From Caballeronia pedi (GTDB lineage Bacteria > Pseudomonadota > Gammaproteobacteria > Burkholderiales > Burkholderiaceae), in the NCBI RefSeq assembly GCF_001544915.2, contig NZ_FCOE02000001.1, positions 248,001-312,000 of the forward strand: a stretch of 64,000 bases of DNA, in the 5' to 3' direction. Every line of letters starts with the position of its first letter. Positions within the stretch are counted from its first letter, which is position 1. This document shows, piece by piece, positions 56,025 through 64,000 of the stretch. The notes beneath the pieces were generated by a model. The model saw nothing but the letters and a program-made list of their open reading frames with translations. It did not search any database and had not been told where the DNA came from. A program made the translations under genes and the position numbers.

Positions 56025-57203
56025 ATGCCTCTCCCACTTCTCGCGCTGGCGATCAGCGCCTTCGCCATCGGCACGACGGAGTTCGTCATCATGGGCCTGT
56101 TGCCCAACGTCGCGCATGATCTTTCCGTATCGATTCCGTCGGCGGGCCTGCTCGTCACCGGTTACGCGCTCGGCGTCGCGGTCGGCGCGCCGCTGCTAGC
56201 CGTGCTGACGAGCAAGCTGCCGCGCAAGCTCGCGCTGCAATTGCTGATGCTCGTTTTCATCGTCGGCAATGTGCTGTGCGCGGTCGCGCCGGGCTACGGC
56301 CTTTTGATGGTCGCGCGCGTCGTCACGTCGTTCGCGCACGGCTCGTTCTTCGGCATCGGCGCGGTCGTGGCTGCGTCGCTCGTGCCGGCGGAAAAGCGCG
56401 CGAGCGCCATCGCGCTGATGTTCACCGGACTCACGCTCGCGAACGTGCTGGGCGTGCCGTTCGGGACCTTCATCGGCCAGGAACTGGGCTGGCGCGCGAC
56501 GTTCTGGATCGTCGCCGGTCTCGGCGTGCTTTCCGCGCTCGGCGTGACGGCGCTCGTGCCAAATCTCCACGATGCCGCGCCGAGCGGTCTCGGCCGGGAA
56601 GTGCGCGTGCTGCGCGACCCGCACGTCTGGCTCGCGCTGACGACGACGGTGCTCGGTTTCGGCGGCGTGTTCGTCGTGTTTACGTATATCGCGCCGATTC
56701 TCGAACAGGTCGGCGGTTTCTCGCCGCGCGGCGTCACGCTGGTTCTGGTGCTGTTCGGCGTCGGTCTGACGATCGGCAATACGATCGGCGGCAGGCTCGC
56801 CGACCGCGCGCTGATGCCGTCGCTGATGGGCATTCTGTTCGCGCTCGCCATCGTCATGGCGGTATTTGCGGAGACGAGCCACAGCCAGATCGGCGCGATC
56901 GTCACGATCTTCGTGTGGGGCATCGCGGCGTTCGCGACGGTGCCGCCGTTGCAGACGCGCGTCGTCGAGAAGGCGAAGGACGCGCCGAATCTCGCGTCGA
57001 CGCTGAATATCGGCGCATTCAACATGGGGAACGCGGGCGGCGCGTGGCTCGGCGGCGCGGTGCTGACGCACGGTTACGGACTCGATACGCTGCCGTGGGC
57101 CGCCGCCGTGGTCGCGCTCGCAGCGCTCGCCGTGACGTGGTTCGCCGCACGGCTGGATGCACCGCGCGTTACATCGGAAGTAAACGCGGCCGATGCTTGC
57201 TGA
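56025..57203 (+). CDS. MFS transporter, AraJ/DHA1-like exporter
   Basis: The 392-residue hydrophobic protein has about twelve membrane segments. It shows the DHA1 pattern LALAISAFAIGTTEFVIMGL in helix 1, GVAVGAPLLAVLTSKLPRK, and ERASAIALMFTGLT-like sequence (EKRASAIALMFTGLTLANVL), resembling AraJ/YdhP-type efflux proteins. The substrate is unknown. It has a GGAG ribosome site and follows the VOC gene by 12 bases. The stop is close to the hairpin that covers the next gene's start. Confidence 0.88.
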   Translation: MPLPLLALAISAFAIGTTEFVIMGLLPNVAHDLSVSIPSAGLLVTGYALGVAVGAPLLAVLTSKLPRKLALQLLMLVFIVGNVLCAVAPGYGLLMVARVVTSFAHGSFFGIGAVVAASLVPAEKRASAIALMFTGLTLANVLGVPFGTFIGQELGWRATFWIVAGLGVLSALGVTALVPNLHDAAPSGLGREVRVLRDPHVWLALTTTVLGFGGVFVVFTYIAPILEQVGGFSPRGVTLVLVLFGVGLTIGNTIGGRLADRALMPSLMGILFALAIVMAVFAETSHSQIGAIVTIFVWGIAAFATVPPLQTRVVEKAKDAPNLASTLNIGAFNMGNAGGAWLGGAVLTHGYGLDTLPWAAAVVALAALAVTWFAARLDAPRVTSEVNAADAC

Positions 57204-57209
57204 ACGCTT

Positions 57210-57245
57210 ATCATGTTGGCTCAACGTAATTCGAGCCAACATGAT
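57210..57245 (+). repeat. 13-bp perfect inverted repeat covering the HAD gene start codon
   Basis: atcatgttggctc (57210-57222) and gagccaacatgat (57233-57245) pair perfectly with a 10-base loop. The right arm contains both the GAG that would serve as ribosome site and the ATG at 57241. No T-tract follows, so a simple terminator is less likely than translational control or a protein-binding operator. Confidence 0.75.
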
Positions 57246-57927
57246 CGATCATCTCATCTGCGATTGCGACGGCGTACTCGTCGACAGCGAAGTCATCGCG
57301 GATCGCGTGATGCTGGACGTGCTTACCGAGACGTTTCCCGGCATCGACTTCAAACCGGCCGTCAAGACGGCTTTCGGGCAGCAGACCTCGCGCTTTCTCG
57401 GCCATCTGGAAACGAAGTTCGGCATCGTGATGCCGCCGGATTTCGTCGATACGATCGAGGCGCGTGTCTTGGTGGAACTCGCACGCTCGGTCGGACCGAT
57501 CGCCGGCGTGCGGGCCGCGCTGGAGGGCTGCGGCCTGCCGGTCGCGGTGGTGTCGAACAGCCGGATGGAGCGCGTGCGCGCGTCGGTGCGGCGCGCGGGG
57601 CTGAATGAGATCGTCGGCGCGCGCGTGTTCAGCGCGCAGCAAGTGGAGCGGCCAAAACCTTATCCGGATGTCTATCTGCTCGCGGCGCGCACGCTGGAAA
57701 TCGATCCGGCGCGCTGCCTCGTCGTGGAGGACAGCGTCGCCGGACTGACGGCGGCGCGCGCGGCAGGCATGAAGACCATCGCGTTCGTCGGCGCGAGCCA
57801 TATTCCGTCCGGCTACGCGCAAGTGCTGCGCGAAACCGGCATCACGCGAATCATGGAGCACATGGACGAACTGCCTGCGCTCGTCGCGGCGGGCAAGCGT
57901 GGCGAGTTCGGCGACTTGTTGTCCTGA
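57241..57927 (+). CDS. HAD-superfamily phosphatase (phosphoglycolate/beta-phosphoglucomutase-like)
   Basis: The 228-residue protein has HAD motif I DHLICDCDGVLVDSEVIADR (nucleophile Asp8, Asp10), motif II PVAVVSNSRMERVRASVRRA, the lysine and motif III/IV in VERPKPYPDVYLLAARTLE and CLVVEDSVAGLTAARAAGMK, and an alpha-helical cap after motif I. Substrate unknown, probably a small phosphorylated sugar or metabolite. The ATG at 57241 matches the expected N-terminus; a frame extending 16 codons upstream has no family resemblance. Its start lies within a 13-bp inverted repeat. Confidence 0.88.
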   Translation: MIDHLICDCDGVLVDSEVIADRVMLDVLTETFPGIDFKPAVKTAFGQQTSRFLGHLETKFGIVMPPDFVDTIEARVLVELARSVGPIAGVRAALEGCGLPVAVVSNSRMERVRASVRRAGLNEIVGARVFSAQQVERPKPYPDVYLLAARTLEIDPARCLVVEDSVAGLTAARAAGMKTIAFVGASHIPSGYAQVLRETGITRIMEHMDELPALVAAGKRGEFGDLLS

Positions 57928-57942
57928 AACGCGCGCCCTGGC

Positions 57943-58680
57943 TCAGGCCACTTCCTCGGCGGTCTCGCGCGACGCCGCGAGCGCCGCGCGGAATTCGACC
58001 AACTCCGCGATGGTCAGCATCGGCAGACCGTGTTCTTTCGCGAAACGCTCGACCTGCGCGCCGCGCGTCATCGTGCCGTCGGCGTTCATCAGTTCGCACA
58101 GTACGCCAGCGGGCTTGAGACCGGCGAGGATCGCCAGATCGACTGTGCCTTCCGTGTGACCGCGCCGCGCGAGCACGCCGCCCGGCATCGCGCGCAGCGG
58201 GAACACGTGGCCCGGCCGCACGATATCGCCCGGCTTTGCGTGATCGGCGATGGCCGCGCGGATCGTCGTCACCCGATCGGCCGCCGACACGCCCGTGGTC
58301 ACGCCTTCGCGCGCCTCGATCGACACCGTGAACGCGGTGCCGTAGCGGCTGCCGTTCGCGGCGGCCATCGGCGGAAGTTCGAGCGCGCGCACTTTTGCGT
58401 CGGGCAGGCACAGGCAGACGATGCCGCTGCATTCGCGGATCAGAAGCGCCATCGTCGCGTCGGTGAGCTTTTCGGCGGCGACGATCAGATCGGCTTCGTT
58501 TTCGCGATCGTCGTCGTCCTGAAGAACGACGGGACGGCCTGCGCGCATGGCGTCGAGCGCGGCGGCAATGCGCGGCGGAACGTCGAAGGAAGCGAGCTGG
58601 GGGAGGTCGGCAGAGGCGTCGTCAGCGATGACGGCGGGTGCGGCGAACGACAGGCTGTTGTGAGTTTGAGTCTGGGACAT
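57943..58680 (-). CDS. ribB: 3,4-dihydroxy-2-butanone 4-phosphate synthase
   Basis: RibB makes the four-carbon precursor of riboflavin from ribulose 5-phosphate. The 245-residue product has [20 protein letters not shown] (acidic metal-binding loop), [20 protein letters not shown], and [28 protein letters not shown] (catalytic region). There is no fused GTP cyclohydrolase II domain. A typical FMN riboswitch begins 157 bases upstream, so expression falls when FMN is plentiful. It converges with the HAD gene across 15 bases. Confidence 0.95.
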   Translation of the reverse strand: MSQTQTHNSLSFAAPAVIADDASADLPQLASFDVPPRIAAALDAMRAGRPVVLQDDDDRENEADLIVAAEKLTDATMALLIRECSGIVCLCLPDAKVRALELPPMAAANGSRYGTAFTVSIEAREGVTTGVSAADRVTTIRAAIADHAKPGDIVRPGHVFPLRAMPGGVLARRGHTEGTVDLAILAGLKPAGVLCELMNADGTMTRGAQVERFAKEHGLPMLTIAELVEFRAALAASRETAEEVA

Positions 58681-58836
58681 GTGAAACGCTCTCGCGGAAC
58701 AATTGGGCGAAAAACGTTTCAGGGCATTGCAAACAGACAGAACGGCACCCCGCGGCGACGCGCCGGCCAGGCGCGGCGTCGTCCGGTTCGGCGCGATGCG
58801 TGAATCGCCGGGGGAACGGACTTGACTATCTGCACA

Positions 58837-58990
58837 TCTTCTCTCATCCGGACTATGACCGTCGGCTCTGGCATCTCACCAGATCTGCTGACCCCGCGCG
58901 TGATGCGGCGCGGGCGCTCGCGGGCTCGAGGTTCGGCCGCGAGGCCTCGCCACTTACCGCCGGTGGGGAATTGCACCCCGCCCTGAAGAC
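58837..58990 (-). promoter_or_regulatory. FMN riboswitch (RFN element) of ribB
   Basis: On the minus strand the leader has the conserved FMN-aptamer blocks: ggggtgcaattccccaccgg, ggcggtaa, a variable stem (gagcccgcgagc), ggtcagcagatctggtgaga and gccgacggtcatagtccgga, closed by a P1 helix of tcttc (58985-58989) with gaaga (58837-58841). FMN binding normally stops transcription or translation of ribB. A GC-rich hairpin near 58751-58778 between aptamer and ribB may form part of the expression platform, but it lacks a long U-tract. Confidence 0.95.
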
Positions 58991-59108
58991 GTACTGAATG
59001 CCGCCAAGCCGAACAGGCTCGACAGCTTTTTCAGGATACCGCACGTGCGAAATTTTTGCACTGCCGCATGGATCATCGTTCCGGAAAACGACATGCGCAA
59101 CGACCGCG

Positions 59109-60605
59109 CTAGCTGTCCGCCCAGGCTTTCGTGGCATTGACCGCGCGCCGCCATCCGGCGAGAGACGTGGCGATTTCCTGTTGTGGCATCGATGGTGTAA
59201 AGCGCCGTTCCAGTTGCCATTGCGCCTTGAGTTCGTCGACGTCCTTCCAGTAGCCGACCGCGAGCCCCGCCAGATAAGCCGCGCCGAGCGCCGTGGTTTC
59301 CGCGATGCGCGGGCGCGCCACGCCGACGCCCAGCAGATCCGCCTGAAACTGCATCAGCAGATCGTTCGCGCAGGCGCCGCCATCGACGCGCAATTCGCCG
59401 ATACGCATGCCCGAGTCCGCTTCCATTGCCTTCAGCACATCGAGCGACTGATACGCGATCGCGTCGAGCGCCGCCCGCGCAATATGGCTCGACGTCGTGC
59501 CGCGCGTCACGCCGAAGAGCGTGCCGCGTGCGCGCGCATTCCAGTGCGGGGCGCCGAGACCGGCGAAAGCGGGCACGAGATACACGCCATCGCTATGCGG
59601 CACGTTGCGCGCGAGCGCCTCGACTTCGCTTGCGTGGCGGATGAGGCCGAGCCCGTCGCGCAGCCATTGCACGACCGCGCCCGCGATGAAAATGCTGCCT
59701 TCGAGGGCATAGTCGACCCGATCGCCGATCTGCCATGCGATCGTGGTGACGAGGTTGTTGCGCGACTCGATCGGCTTCTCGCCCGTGTTCATGACGAGAA
59801 AGCAGCCGGTGCCGTAGGTGTTTTTCACCATGCCCGAGTCCGTGCACATCTGCCCGAAAAGCGCGGCATGCTGATCGCCGGCAAGCGATGCGAGCGGCAC
59901 GTCTGATGCGAACACCGTGCCCTGCGTCGTGCCGTAGACCTCGGACGATGTGCGTACTTCGGGCAGCATGCTGCGCGGAATGTCGAGCGCGTCGAGCAGT
60001 TCGTCGTCCCAGCGGCGCGCGTGGATGTCGAAGAGCATGGTGCGCGACGCGTTCGTGATATCGGTGATATGCGTGCCATGCCGCGTGAAATTCCACACGA
60101 GCCAGCTATCGACGGTGCCGAACGCGAGTCGGCCTTGCTTCGCCTTGTCGCGCGCGCCCTCGACGTTATCGAGAATCCAGCGGATTTTCGTTGCGGAGAA
60201 ATAGGCGTCGATGGGCAGGCCGGTCTTTGCGCGCACCATCGATTCGAGTCCGCGCGACTTGAGTTCGTCGCACAGCGCGGCCGTACGCCGGTCCTGCCAG
60301 ACGATCGCGTTATAGACCGGTTTGCCGGTTTCGCGGTCCCACACGATGGTGGTTTCGCGCTGATTCGTGATGCCGATCGCCGCGATCGACGAAGCGCTCG
60401 CGCCCGCGCGCGTGACGGCTTCCGCGGCGACGCCCGCCTGCGTCGACCAGATTTCCTGTGGATCGTGCTCGACCCAGCCCGCTTCCGGATAGATCTGCTG
60501 GAATTCCTTCTGCGCCACGGACACGATATTGCCGTTTCTGTCGAACAGCATGGCGCGCGAGCTGGTAGTGCCCTGGTCGAGCGCGAGAACGTACTGATCC
60601 TGCAT
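59109..60605 (-). CDS. glpK: Glycerol kinase
   Basis: GlpK phosphorylates glycerol to glycerol 3-phosphate. The 498-residue product has [20 protein letters not shown] near the N-terminus, [40 protein letters not shown] and [20 protein letters not shown], all FGGY-kinase hallmarks. The ATG at 60605 has a strong ribosome site (GGAGGAG). glpF and glpD are not in the window. The 193-base region to the divergent lipoprotein gene holds a 21-bp inverted repeat. Confidence 0.97.
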   Translation of the reverse strand: MQDQYVLALDQGTTSSRAMLFDRNGNIVSVAQKEFQQIYPEAGWVEHDPQEIWSTQAGVAAEAVTRAGASASSIAAIGITNQRETTIVWDRETGKPVYNAIVWQDRRTAALCDELKSRGLESMVRAKTGLPIDAYFSATKIRWILDNVEGARDKAKQGRLAFGTVDSWLVWNFTRHGTHITDITNASRTMLFDIHARRWDDELLDALDIPRSMLPEVRTSSEVYGTTQGTVFASDVPLASLAGDQHAALFGQMCTDSGMVKNTYGTGCFLVMNTGEKPIESRNNLVTTIAWQIGDRVDYALEGSIFIAGAVVQWLRDGLGLIRHASEVEALARNVPHSDGVYLVPAFAGLGAPHWNARARGTLFGVTRGTTSSHIARAALDAIAYQSLDVLKAMEADSGMRIGELRVDGGACANDLLMQFQADLLGVGVARPRIAETTALGAAYLAGLAVGYWKDVDELKAQWQLERRFTPSMPQQEIATSLAGWRRAVNATKAWADS

Positions 60606-60665
60606 GGTCTCCTCCGGTTTGAGCGGTCCGTGTGCGAAATCTATCGGAGCGAGACCGCGCGGACA

Positions 60666-60738
60666 ACCTGGCCGAACGGCATAGGCCGCGCGACATGCGT
60701 TGCCGTGCGTGCAAAATGCCTATGCCATTCGGCCAGGT
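60666..60738. repeat. Long imperfect inverted repeat between glpK and the lipoprotein gene
   Basis: Two 21-base arms (60666-60686 and 60718-60738) are inverted copies with one mismatch; the core of the left arm is cctggccgaacggcatagg. The 31-base centre is free of obvious features. No flanking target duplication is visible. It lies 61 bases from glpK and 61 from the lipoprotein gene, almost exactly midway, which suggests a shared operator or a small MITE-like insertion. Confidence 0.75.
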
Positions 60739-60798
60739 GGCGTCACCGTTGCGTTCGTCCGATACTGGCGAGACCCAATCGAATGAACGGTGAGTGCG

Positions 60799-61179
60799 AT
60801 GCGAATGCTGTTGATTTCAGGCGTGCTGGGAACGGCGCTTCTGGCGGGCTGCGTGGGAACGCCGAGCCTCGGCGATTCGACGGGCGCGTCTTCGTTCAGT
60901 GCGCTGCAGGAAATGTGCGGAGCGCCGGCGGCCGATTACGGCGCTGACGCGCAATCCGTCTATTCGACCTTCTTCGACGCCTACGTCGCCCAGCGTCGGG
61001 GCGGGCTGTCGAAAGAGCGCTACTGCGCGTTCCAGGCGGCGATTGCGGAGCGGTATCGCGCGTATCGGGCGAATCCCGGCCCCGAGGCGCAGAGCGCGTG
61101 GGCGAACTTCTTTCTGGATCAGCGCGCGCAGGCGCTCAGTTGGCGGGCAGCAGTCGACCCGACGCTGCGCGCCGGATGA
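60799..61179 (+). CDS. Predicted small lipoprotein of unknown function
   Basis: The 126-residue product starts MRMLLISGVLGTALLAGCVG, a signal peptide with a clear lipobox (LLAGC), so the mature protein should be anchored to the envelope by its N-terminal Cys. The rest is helical with two further cysteines (EMCGAPAADYG and ERYCAFQAAIAERYRAYR) that might pair, and no known domain. The ATG at 60799, with GGTGAG four bases upstream, is chosen; a GTG nine bases earlier is possible. It is divergent from glpK. Confidence 0.78.
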   Translation: MRMLLISGVLGTALLAGCVGTPSLGDSTGASSFSALQEMCGAPAADYGADAQSVYSTFFDAYVAQRRGGLSKERYCAFQAAIAERYRAYRANPGPEAQSAWANFFLDQRAQALSWRAAVDPTLRAG

Positions 61180-61214
61180 AGCGATCTGAGATTTGAAACC
61201 GGAGAGATGAAACG

Positions 61215-61235
61215 GACGCGGTCCCCGACCGCGTC
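61215..61235. terminator. Short hairpin between converging genes
   Basis: A perfect 9-bp stem (gacgcggtc / gaccgcgtc) with a 3-base loop lies between the stops of the lipoprotein gene and the leftward 69-residue gene. It has no T-tract but sits where both transcripts should end. Confidence 0.5.
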
Positions 61236-61254
61236 GTGAGTCCTGCCGCGCGTG

Positions 61255-61464
61255 CTATGAGTAACGCTTGAAAGCCTTGACTGTGGAATCGCCGGTGGCG
61301 GTGAGGCGCCATTGCTGACGTCCCGAAGCGAGATTTTCGAGTTGAACGAGCTGGCGTTCGAGCAAGGCGTCGAGTTCCTCGCGTTCCATATCGACTTGAT
61401 TAGGTGCTTCCTGAACCAGTAGCAGCGTGGCAAATTCGTGCGGACTCAGCATTGTGTTCTCCAT
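61255..61464 (-). CDS. Conserved-looking 69-residue protein of unknown function
   Basis: The frame starts MENTMLSPHEFATLLLVQEA and ends with LTATGDSTVKAFKR, reading as a short helical protein with a possible winged-helix half (ELDALLERQLVQLENLASGR). I recall similar small proteins in Burkholderiaceae but know no function. The alternative start is a second ATG four codons later (MLSPHEF). A near-consensus sigma-70 promoter at 61592-61620 precedes it, giving a leader of about 120 bases, in which a hairpin (61487-61503) lies shortly before the start. Confidence 0.7.
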   Translation of the reverse strand: MENTMLSPHEFATLLLVQEAPNQVDMEREELDALLERQLVQLENLASGRQQWRLTATGDSTVKAFKRYS

Positions 61465-61910
61465 GACGACCGAACGGCATAAGCAGCCGGCTTTGTAAGC
61501 CGGATCTTTTTGCTTCGAAACGTTGTACGGGGAAACTGGGAAACCGCCGGGCAAACGCAAAGCTTGTGTACCGCGATTGCCGGGAATTGGGATTGTAGGC
61601 AAGCGTCTGACAAGTGCCAAATCCCAAAACGAAAATTTTGGCTTTGACTTTTTTCGTGAGCGGAGGCGGTCCCCGATTCACGCAAATTTGAAGAATCCAC
61701 TTGAGGTTCGTGCGGCGGCGCACACAAACGCAAGGCGATGCGATGCTCGCGGCCTGATCGAATGCTCGACACATTCATGCGTTCGTCTCATTAATTTATA
61801 CGATAAATGAATTTGTTTTAAATTAAGCGCGCAATGCAATATTCTCTTTTGCTCGGACGGCTTTCGACATCGCCCGCGCCGTTCTGCCCTGGTATCACGG
61901 AACTTATTCA
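61465..61910. other. Intergenic region before the gamma-glutamyltransferase gene
   Basis: This 446-base divergent region holds the promoter and leader of the 69-residue gene on the minus strand. It includes the hairpin ccggctt/aagccgg (61487-61503), which is followed on the plus strand by atctttttt-like sequence and could stop antisense transcripts. A second repeat (ccaaaa/ttttgg, near 61626-61643) follows. The part from about 61785 to 61855 is strongly AT-rich and probably contains the promoter of the gene at 61911. No further gene is evident. Confidence 0.55.
61592..61620 (-). promoter_or_regulatory. Sigma-70 promoter of the 69-residue gene
   Basis: On the minus strand TTGGCA (61615-61620) and TACAAT (61592-61597) are exactly 17 bases apart, each one base from consensus. 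The predicted start near 61585 gives a leader of about 120 bases. Confidence 0.75.
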
Positions 61911-63548
61911 ATGACTCGCTTCAACTGGCAAAACCCGTATCCCACGCCGCGCCTGCCGGTGTTCGCCCGCAATATCGTATCGACGTCCCATCCGCTTGCC
62001 GCGCAGGCCGGGCTGCGCATGCTCTGGAAGGGCGGCAATGCCGTCGATGCTGCCATCGCTGCGGCGGCCGCCATCACCGTGGTCGAGCCGGTATCGTGCG
62101 GTCTGGGTGGCGATGCCTTCGCGCTGGTCTGGGACGGCAAGAAGCTGCACGGACTGAATGCGTCGGGCGTGTCGCCGGCGGCGTGGAACGTCGACTATTT
62201 CCGGCGCAAATATGGCGAGGAGAACGGGCTCGCGCGTCAGCCCAAGCGCGGCTGGGACGCCGTGACCGTGCCGGGCGTCATCGCCGGATGGGAAGCCTTG
62301 CACGCGAAGTTCGGTTCGCTGCCGTTCGCGGACCTGATGGAACCCGCGATCGAGATCGCCGAGCGCGGTCACGCGGTGGCGAGCATCGTCGCGTACAAGT
62401 GGGCGGCGGCGGTGCCCGAACTCAAGGATCAGCCCGGTTTCGCGGACGTCTTCATGCCGCGCGGCCGCGCGCCCGAGGTGAGCGAACTCGTGCGCTTTCC
62501 TGGTCACGCGAAGACCTTGCGCCTGCTCGCGCAGCACGGTCCGCGCGCGTATTACGAAGGCGAGATCGCCGAACGCATCGCGTCGTTTGCGCGCGAAGGC
62601 GGCGCGGCGCTGACGATGAACGACTTGCGCAACTATCGCGCGGACTGGGTCGAGCCGATCAGCAAGGACTATCGCGGACACACGGTGCACGAGATTCCGC
62701 CGAACGGGCAGGGCATTGCCGCGCTGATCGCGCTCGGCATTCTCGACAAGTTCGATGTCAGCACGCTCGCCGTCGATGGCATCGAGTCGCAGCATTTGCA
62801 GATCGAGGCGATGAAGCTCGCGTTCGCCGACGTCTACCGCTACGTCGCCGATCCGCGCTCGATGGAGGTGACGCCCGAGCAGATGCTGGACGACGCGTAC
62901 CTGACGGAGCGCGCGAAGCTCATCGACCCGAAGAAGGCCACGCAATTCGACTTCGGCATGCCGAAGGCGGGCGGCACCATCTATATGTCGGTGGCCGACG
63001 AGCGCGGCATGATGGTGAGCTTCATTCAGTCGAATTACATGGGCTTCGGCTCGGGCGTGGTCGTGCCGGACACGGGCATCGCGCTGCAGAACCGCGGCTG
63101 CGGTTTCTCGATGGATCCGAAATCCGCGAACGTCGTGGAAGGCGGCAAGCGCCCGTTCCATACGATCATCCCCGCGTTTCTCACGCAGGACATCGATGGC
63201 AAGCGCGAAGCGGTGATGAGCTTCGGCGTGATGGGCGGTGACATGCAGCCGCAAGGCCATCTGCAATCCGTCGTGCGCATGCTCGACTACGGCCAGCAGC
63301 CGCAGGCCGCGTGCGATGCGCCGCGCTGGAAGGTCAACCGCGACTTCACCATCGATATCGAAGCCACGCTCGATCCCGAAACCGCGCGTGCGCTCGAAGG
63401 CCTCGGTCACACGATCAAGTCCGTCGACGATCCTTACATGGACTTCGGCTCGGGCCAGTACATCTGGAAGCTCGACCGCAACGATCCCGAACGTGGTTAT
63501 GTCGCGGCGAGCGACAGCCGGCGCGACGGTCTGGCCGCCGGGTTCTAA
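61911..63548 (+). CDS. Gamma-glutamyltransferase family protein
   Basis: The 545-residue product belongs to the Ntn-hydrolase gamma-glutamyltransferase family, which cleaves itself before a catalytic Thr. The probable site is in PKAGGTIYMSVADERGMMVS (Thr about residue 357), with SNYMGFGSGVVVPDTGIALQ following, and EPVSCGLGGDAFALVWDGKK near residue 60. I see no signal peptide, so it may be cytoplasmic, as in the YwrD-like and acylase-like branch acting on glutathione conjugates or acylated compounds. A transporter follows in the same direction 126 bases later, suggesting uptake and breakdown of one substrate. Confidence 0.88.
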   Translation: MTRFNWQNPYPTPRLPVFARNIVSTSHPLAAQAGLRMLWKGGNAVDAAIAAAAAITVVEPVSCGLGGDAFALVWDGKKLHGLNASGVSPAAWNVDYFRRKYGEENGLARQPKRGWDAVTVPGVIAGWEALHAKFGSLPFADLMEPAIEIAERGHAVASIVAYKWAAAVPELKDQPGFADVFMPRGRAPEVSELVRFPGHAKTLRLLAQHGPRAYYEGEIAERIASFAREGGAALTMNDLRNYRADWVEPISKDYRGHTVHEIPPNGQGIAALIALGILDKFDVSTLAVDGIESQHLQIEAMKLAFADVYRYVADPRSMEVTPEQMLDDAYLTERAKLIDPKKATQFDFGMPKAGGTIYMSVADERGMMVSFIQSNYMGFGSGVVVPDTGIALQNRGCGFSMDPKSANVVEGGKRPFHTIIPAFLTQDIDGKREAVMSFGVMGGDMQPQGHLQSVVRMLDYGQQPQAACDAPRWKVNRDFTIDIEATLDPETARALEGLGHTIKSVDDPYMDFGSGQYIWKLDRNDPERGYVAASDSRRDGLAAGF

Positions 63549-63558
63549 AACGACCATC

Positions 63559-63585
63559 GGAGACCGCGTCGTGCGACCGGTCTCC
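63559..63585 (+). terminator. Hairpin after the gamma-glutamyltransferase gene
   Basis: A perfect 8-bp stem (ggagaccg / cggtctcc, 11-base loop) starts ten bases after the stop. No T-tract follows, so read-through into the transporter gene remains possible. Confidence 0.4.
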
Positions 63586-63674
63586 ATCCAACATGACAAA
63601 GCGTCGATTCGCTGCTTCCAGGCACGCGAAGGGAAACGCGCATGCCCGCGTCGGGCGAAGAGAAAGGGGACATC

Positions 63675-64000
63675 ATGAATGAACAGGCGTATCGGGCGCC
63701 GAATGCTCAAGTCGCTGCGACCGAAACGTCCGCGCCAAGAGCGGCGCCATCGAAGGCGATGATCCGCCGCATCGTGTTTTCGTCGTCGATCGGCAACGCG
63801 CTCGAGTGGTTCGACTTTCTCGTCTACGGCTATTTCGCGACCGTGATCGCGAAGGCGTTCTTTCCGTCGCAGGACGAGTGGCTGTCGACGATGCTGGCCA
63901 TCGGCACGTTCGGCATCTCGTTCCTGATGCGTCCGCTCGGCGCGATCGTGCTCGGCATTTACGGCGACCGCAAAGGGCGCAAGGCCGCGCTCACGCTCGC
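63675..64000 (+). CDS. MHS-family MFS transporter (3' end beyond window)
   Basis: The first 108 residues are visible. They show the metabolite:proton symporter signatures SSSIGNALEWFDFLVYGYFA (helix 1) and GIYGDRKGRKAAL (the loop 2-3 motif), as in ProP, KgtP and ShiA. A hydrophilic N-terminus of about 28 residues precedes. Such proteins import organic acids, osmolytes or amino-acid derivatives with protons. The ribosome site aaagggga lies just before the ATG. Its pairing with the gamma-glutamyltransferase suggests it imports that enzyme's substrate, but this is inference. Confidence 0.88.
   Translation, partial: MNEQAYRAPNAQVAATETSAPRAAPSKAMIRRIVFSSSIGNALEWFDFLVYGYFATVIAKAFFPSQDEWLSTMLAIGTFGISFLMRPLGAIVLGIYGDRKGRKAALTL

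Noticed and set aside
1..64000. Search for tRNA, rRNA, CRISPR arrays, integrases, transposases and prophage genes
   Set aside because: No cloverleaf-like sequence, spaced direct repeats or mobile-element proteins were found by eye; the accessory genes here stand without a visible mobile element.

Overview
The window looks like chromosomal DNA of a high-GC betaproteobacterium of the Burkholderiaceae, most like Paraburkholderia or Caballeronia. This rests on protein sequence character, GC-rich codon use and cluster layouts (ubiA/proC, glcDEF, hrcA/hemH/grpE/dnaK/dnaJ, miaB/phoH/ybeY/corC/lnt/glyQS) that I know from that family; I ran no database search. It is almost entirely chromosomal core, densely coding on both strands, with a few lower-GC accessory inserts. 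I saw no rRNA, tRNA, CRISPR array, integrase, transposase or prophage.

Layout. 0-6 kb: the end of dps, ubiA, an accessory pair (tandem methyltransferase plus TPR-glycosyltransferase), then proC and yggS. 6-12 kb: a glycolate oxidase cluster (glcF, glcE, glcD), a second D-lactate-dehydrogenase-like flavoenzyme and a cobalamin adenosyltransferase. 12.7-14.1 kb: a DAHP synthase gene (aroG) with a complete attenuator: promoter, 21-codon leader peptide rich in Phe/Tyr/Trp, and competing terminator and antiterminator. 14-24 kb: tldD, a nitrilase-family amidase, the very large AsmA-like yhdP, and divergent glnE. A low-GC family 8 glycosyltransferase sits between glnE and recN.

25-37 kb: recN and nadK read leftward. 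The stress block hrcA, hemH, hsp15-like, grpE, dnaK, dnaJ reads rightward with visible sigma-32 promoters, and a fused pabB-pabC follows. 37-42 kb: D-galactonate dehydratase with its divergent FadR-type regulator, a persulfide-dioxygenase-like metallo-hydrolase, an EamA exporter, glyoxalase I and a YgjP-type metallopeptidase. 42-54 kb: plsC, gmhB, glyS, glyQ, lnt, corC, a higBA toxin-antitoxin pair, chaC, ybeY, phoH and miaB, all leftward. This joins envelope assembly, glycyl-tRNA synthesis and RNA maturation.

54-64 kb: a LysR regulator divergent from a VOC protein and an MFS exporter, a HAD phosphatase whose start codon lies in a long hairpin, ribB with an FMN riboswitch, glpK, a small lipoprotein, a 69-residue protein of unknown role, a gamma-glutamyltransferase family enzyme and the start of an MHS-family transporter.

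The most informative non-coding features are the aroG attenuator, the FMN riboswitch, the higBA promoter covered by two palindromes, the grpE and dnaK heat-shock promoters, a 21-bp inverted repeat between glpK and the lipoprotein gene, and the start-codon hairpin of the HAD gene.
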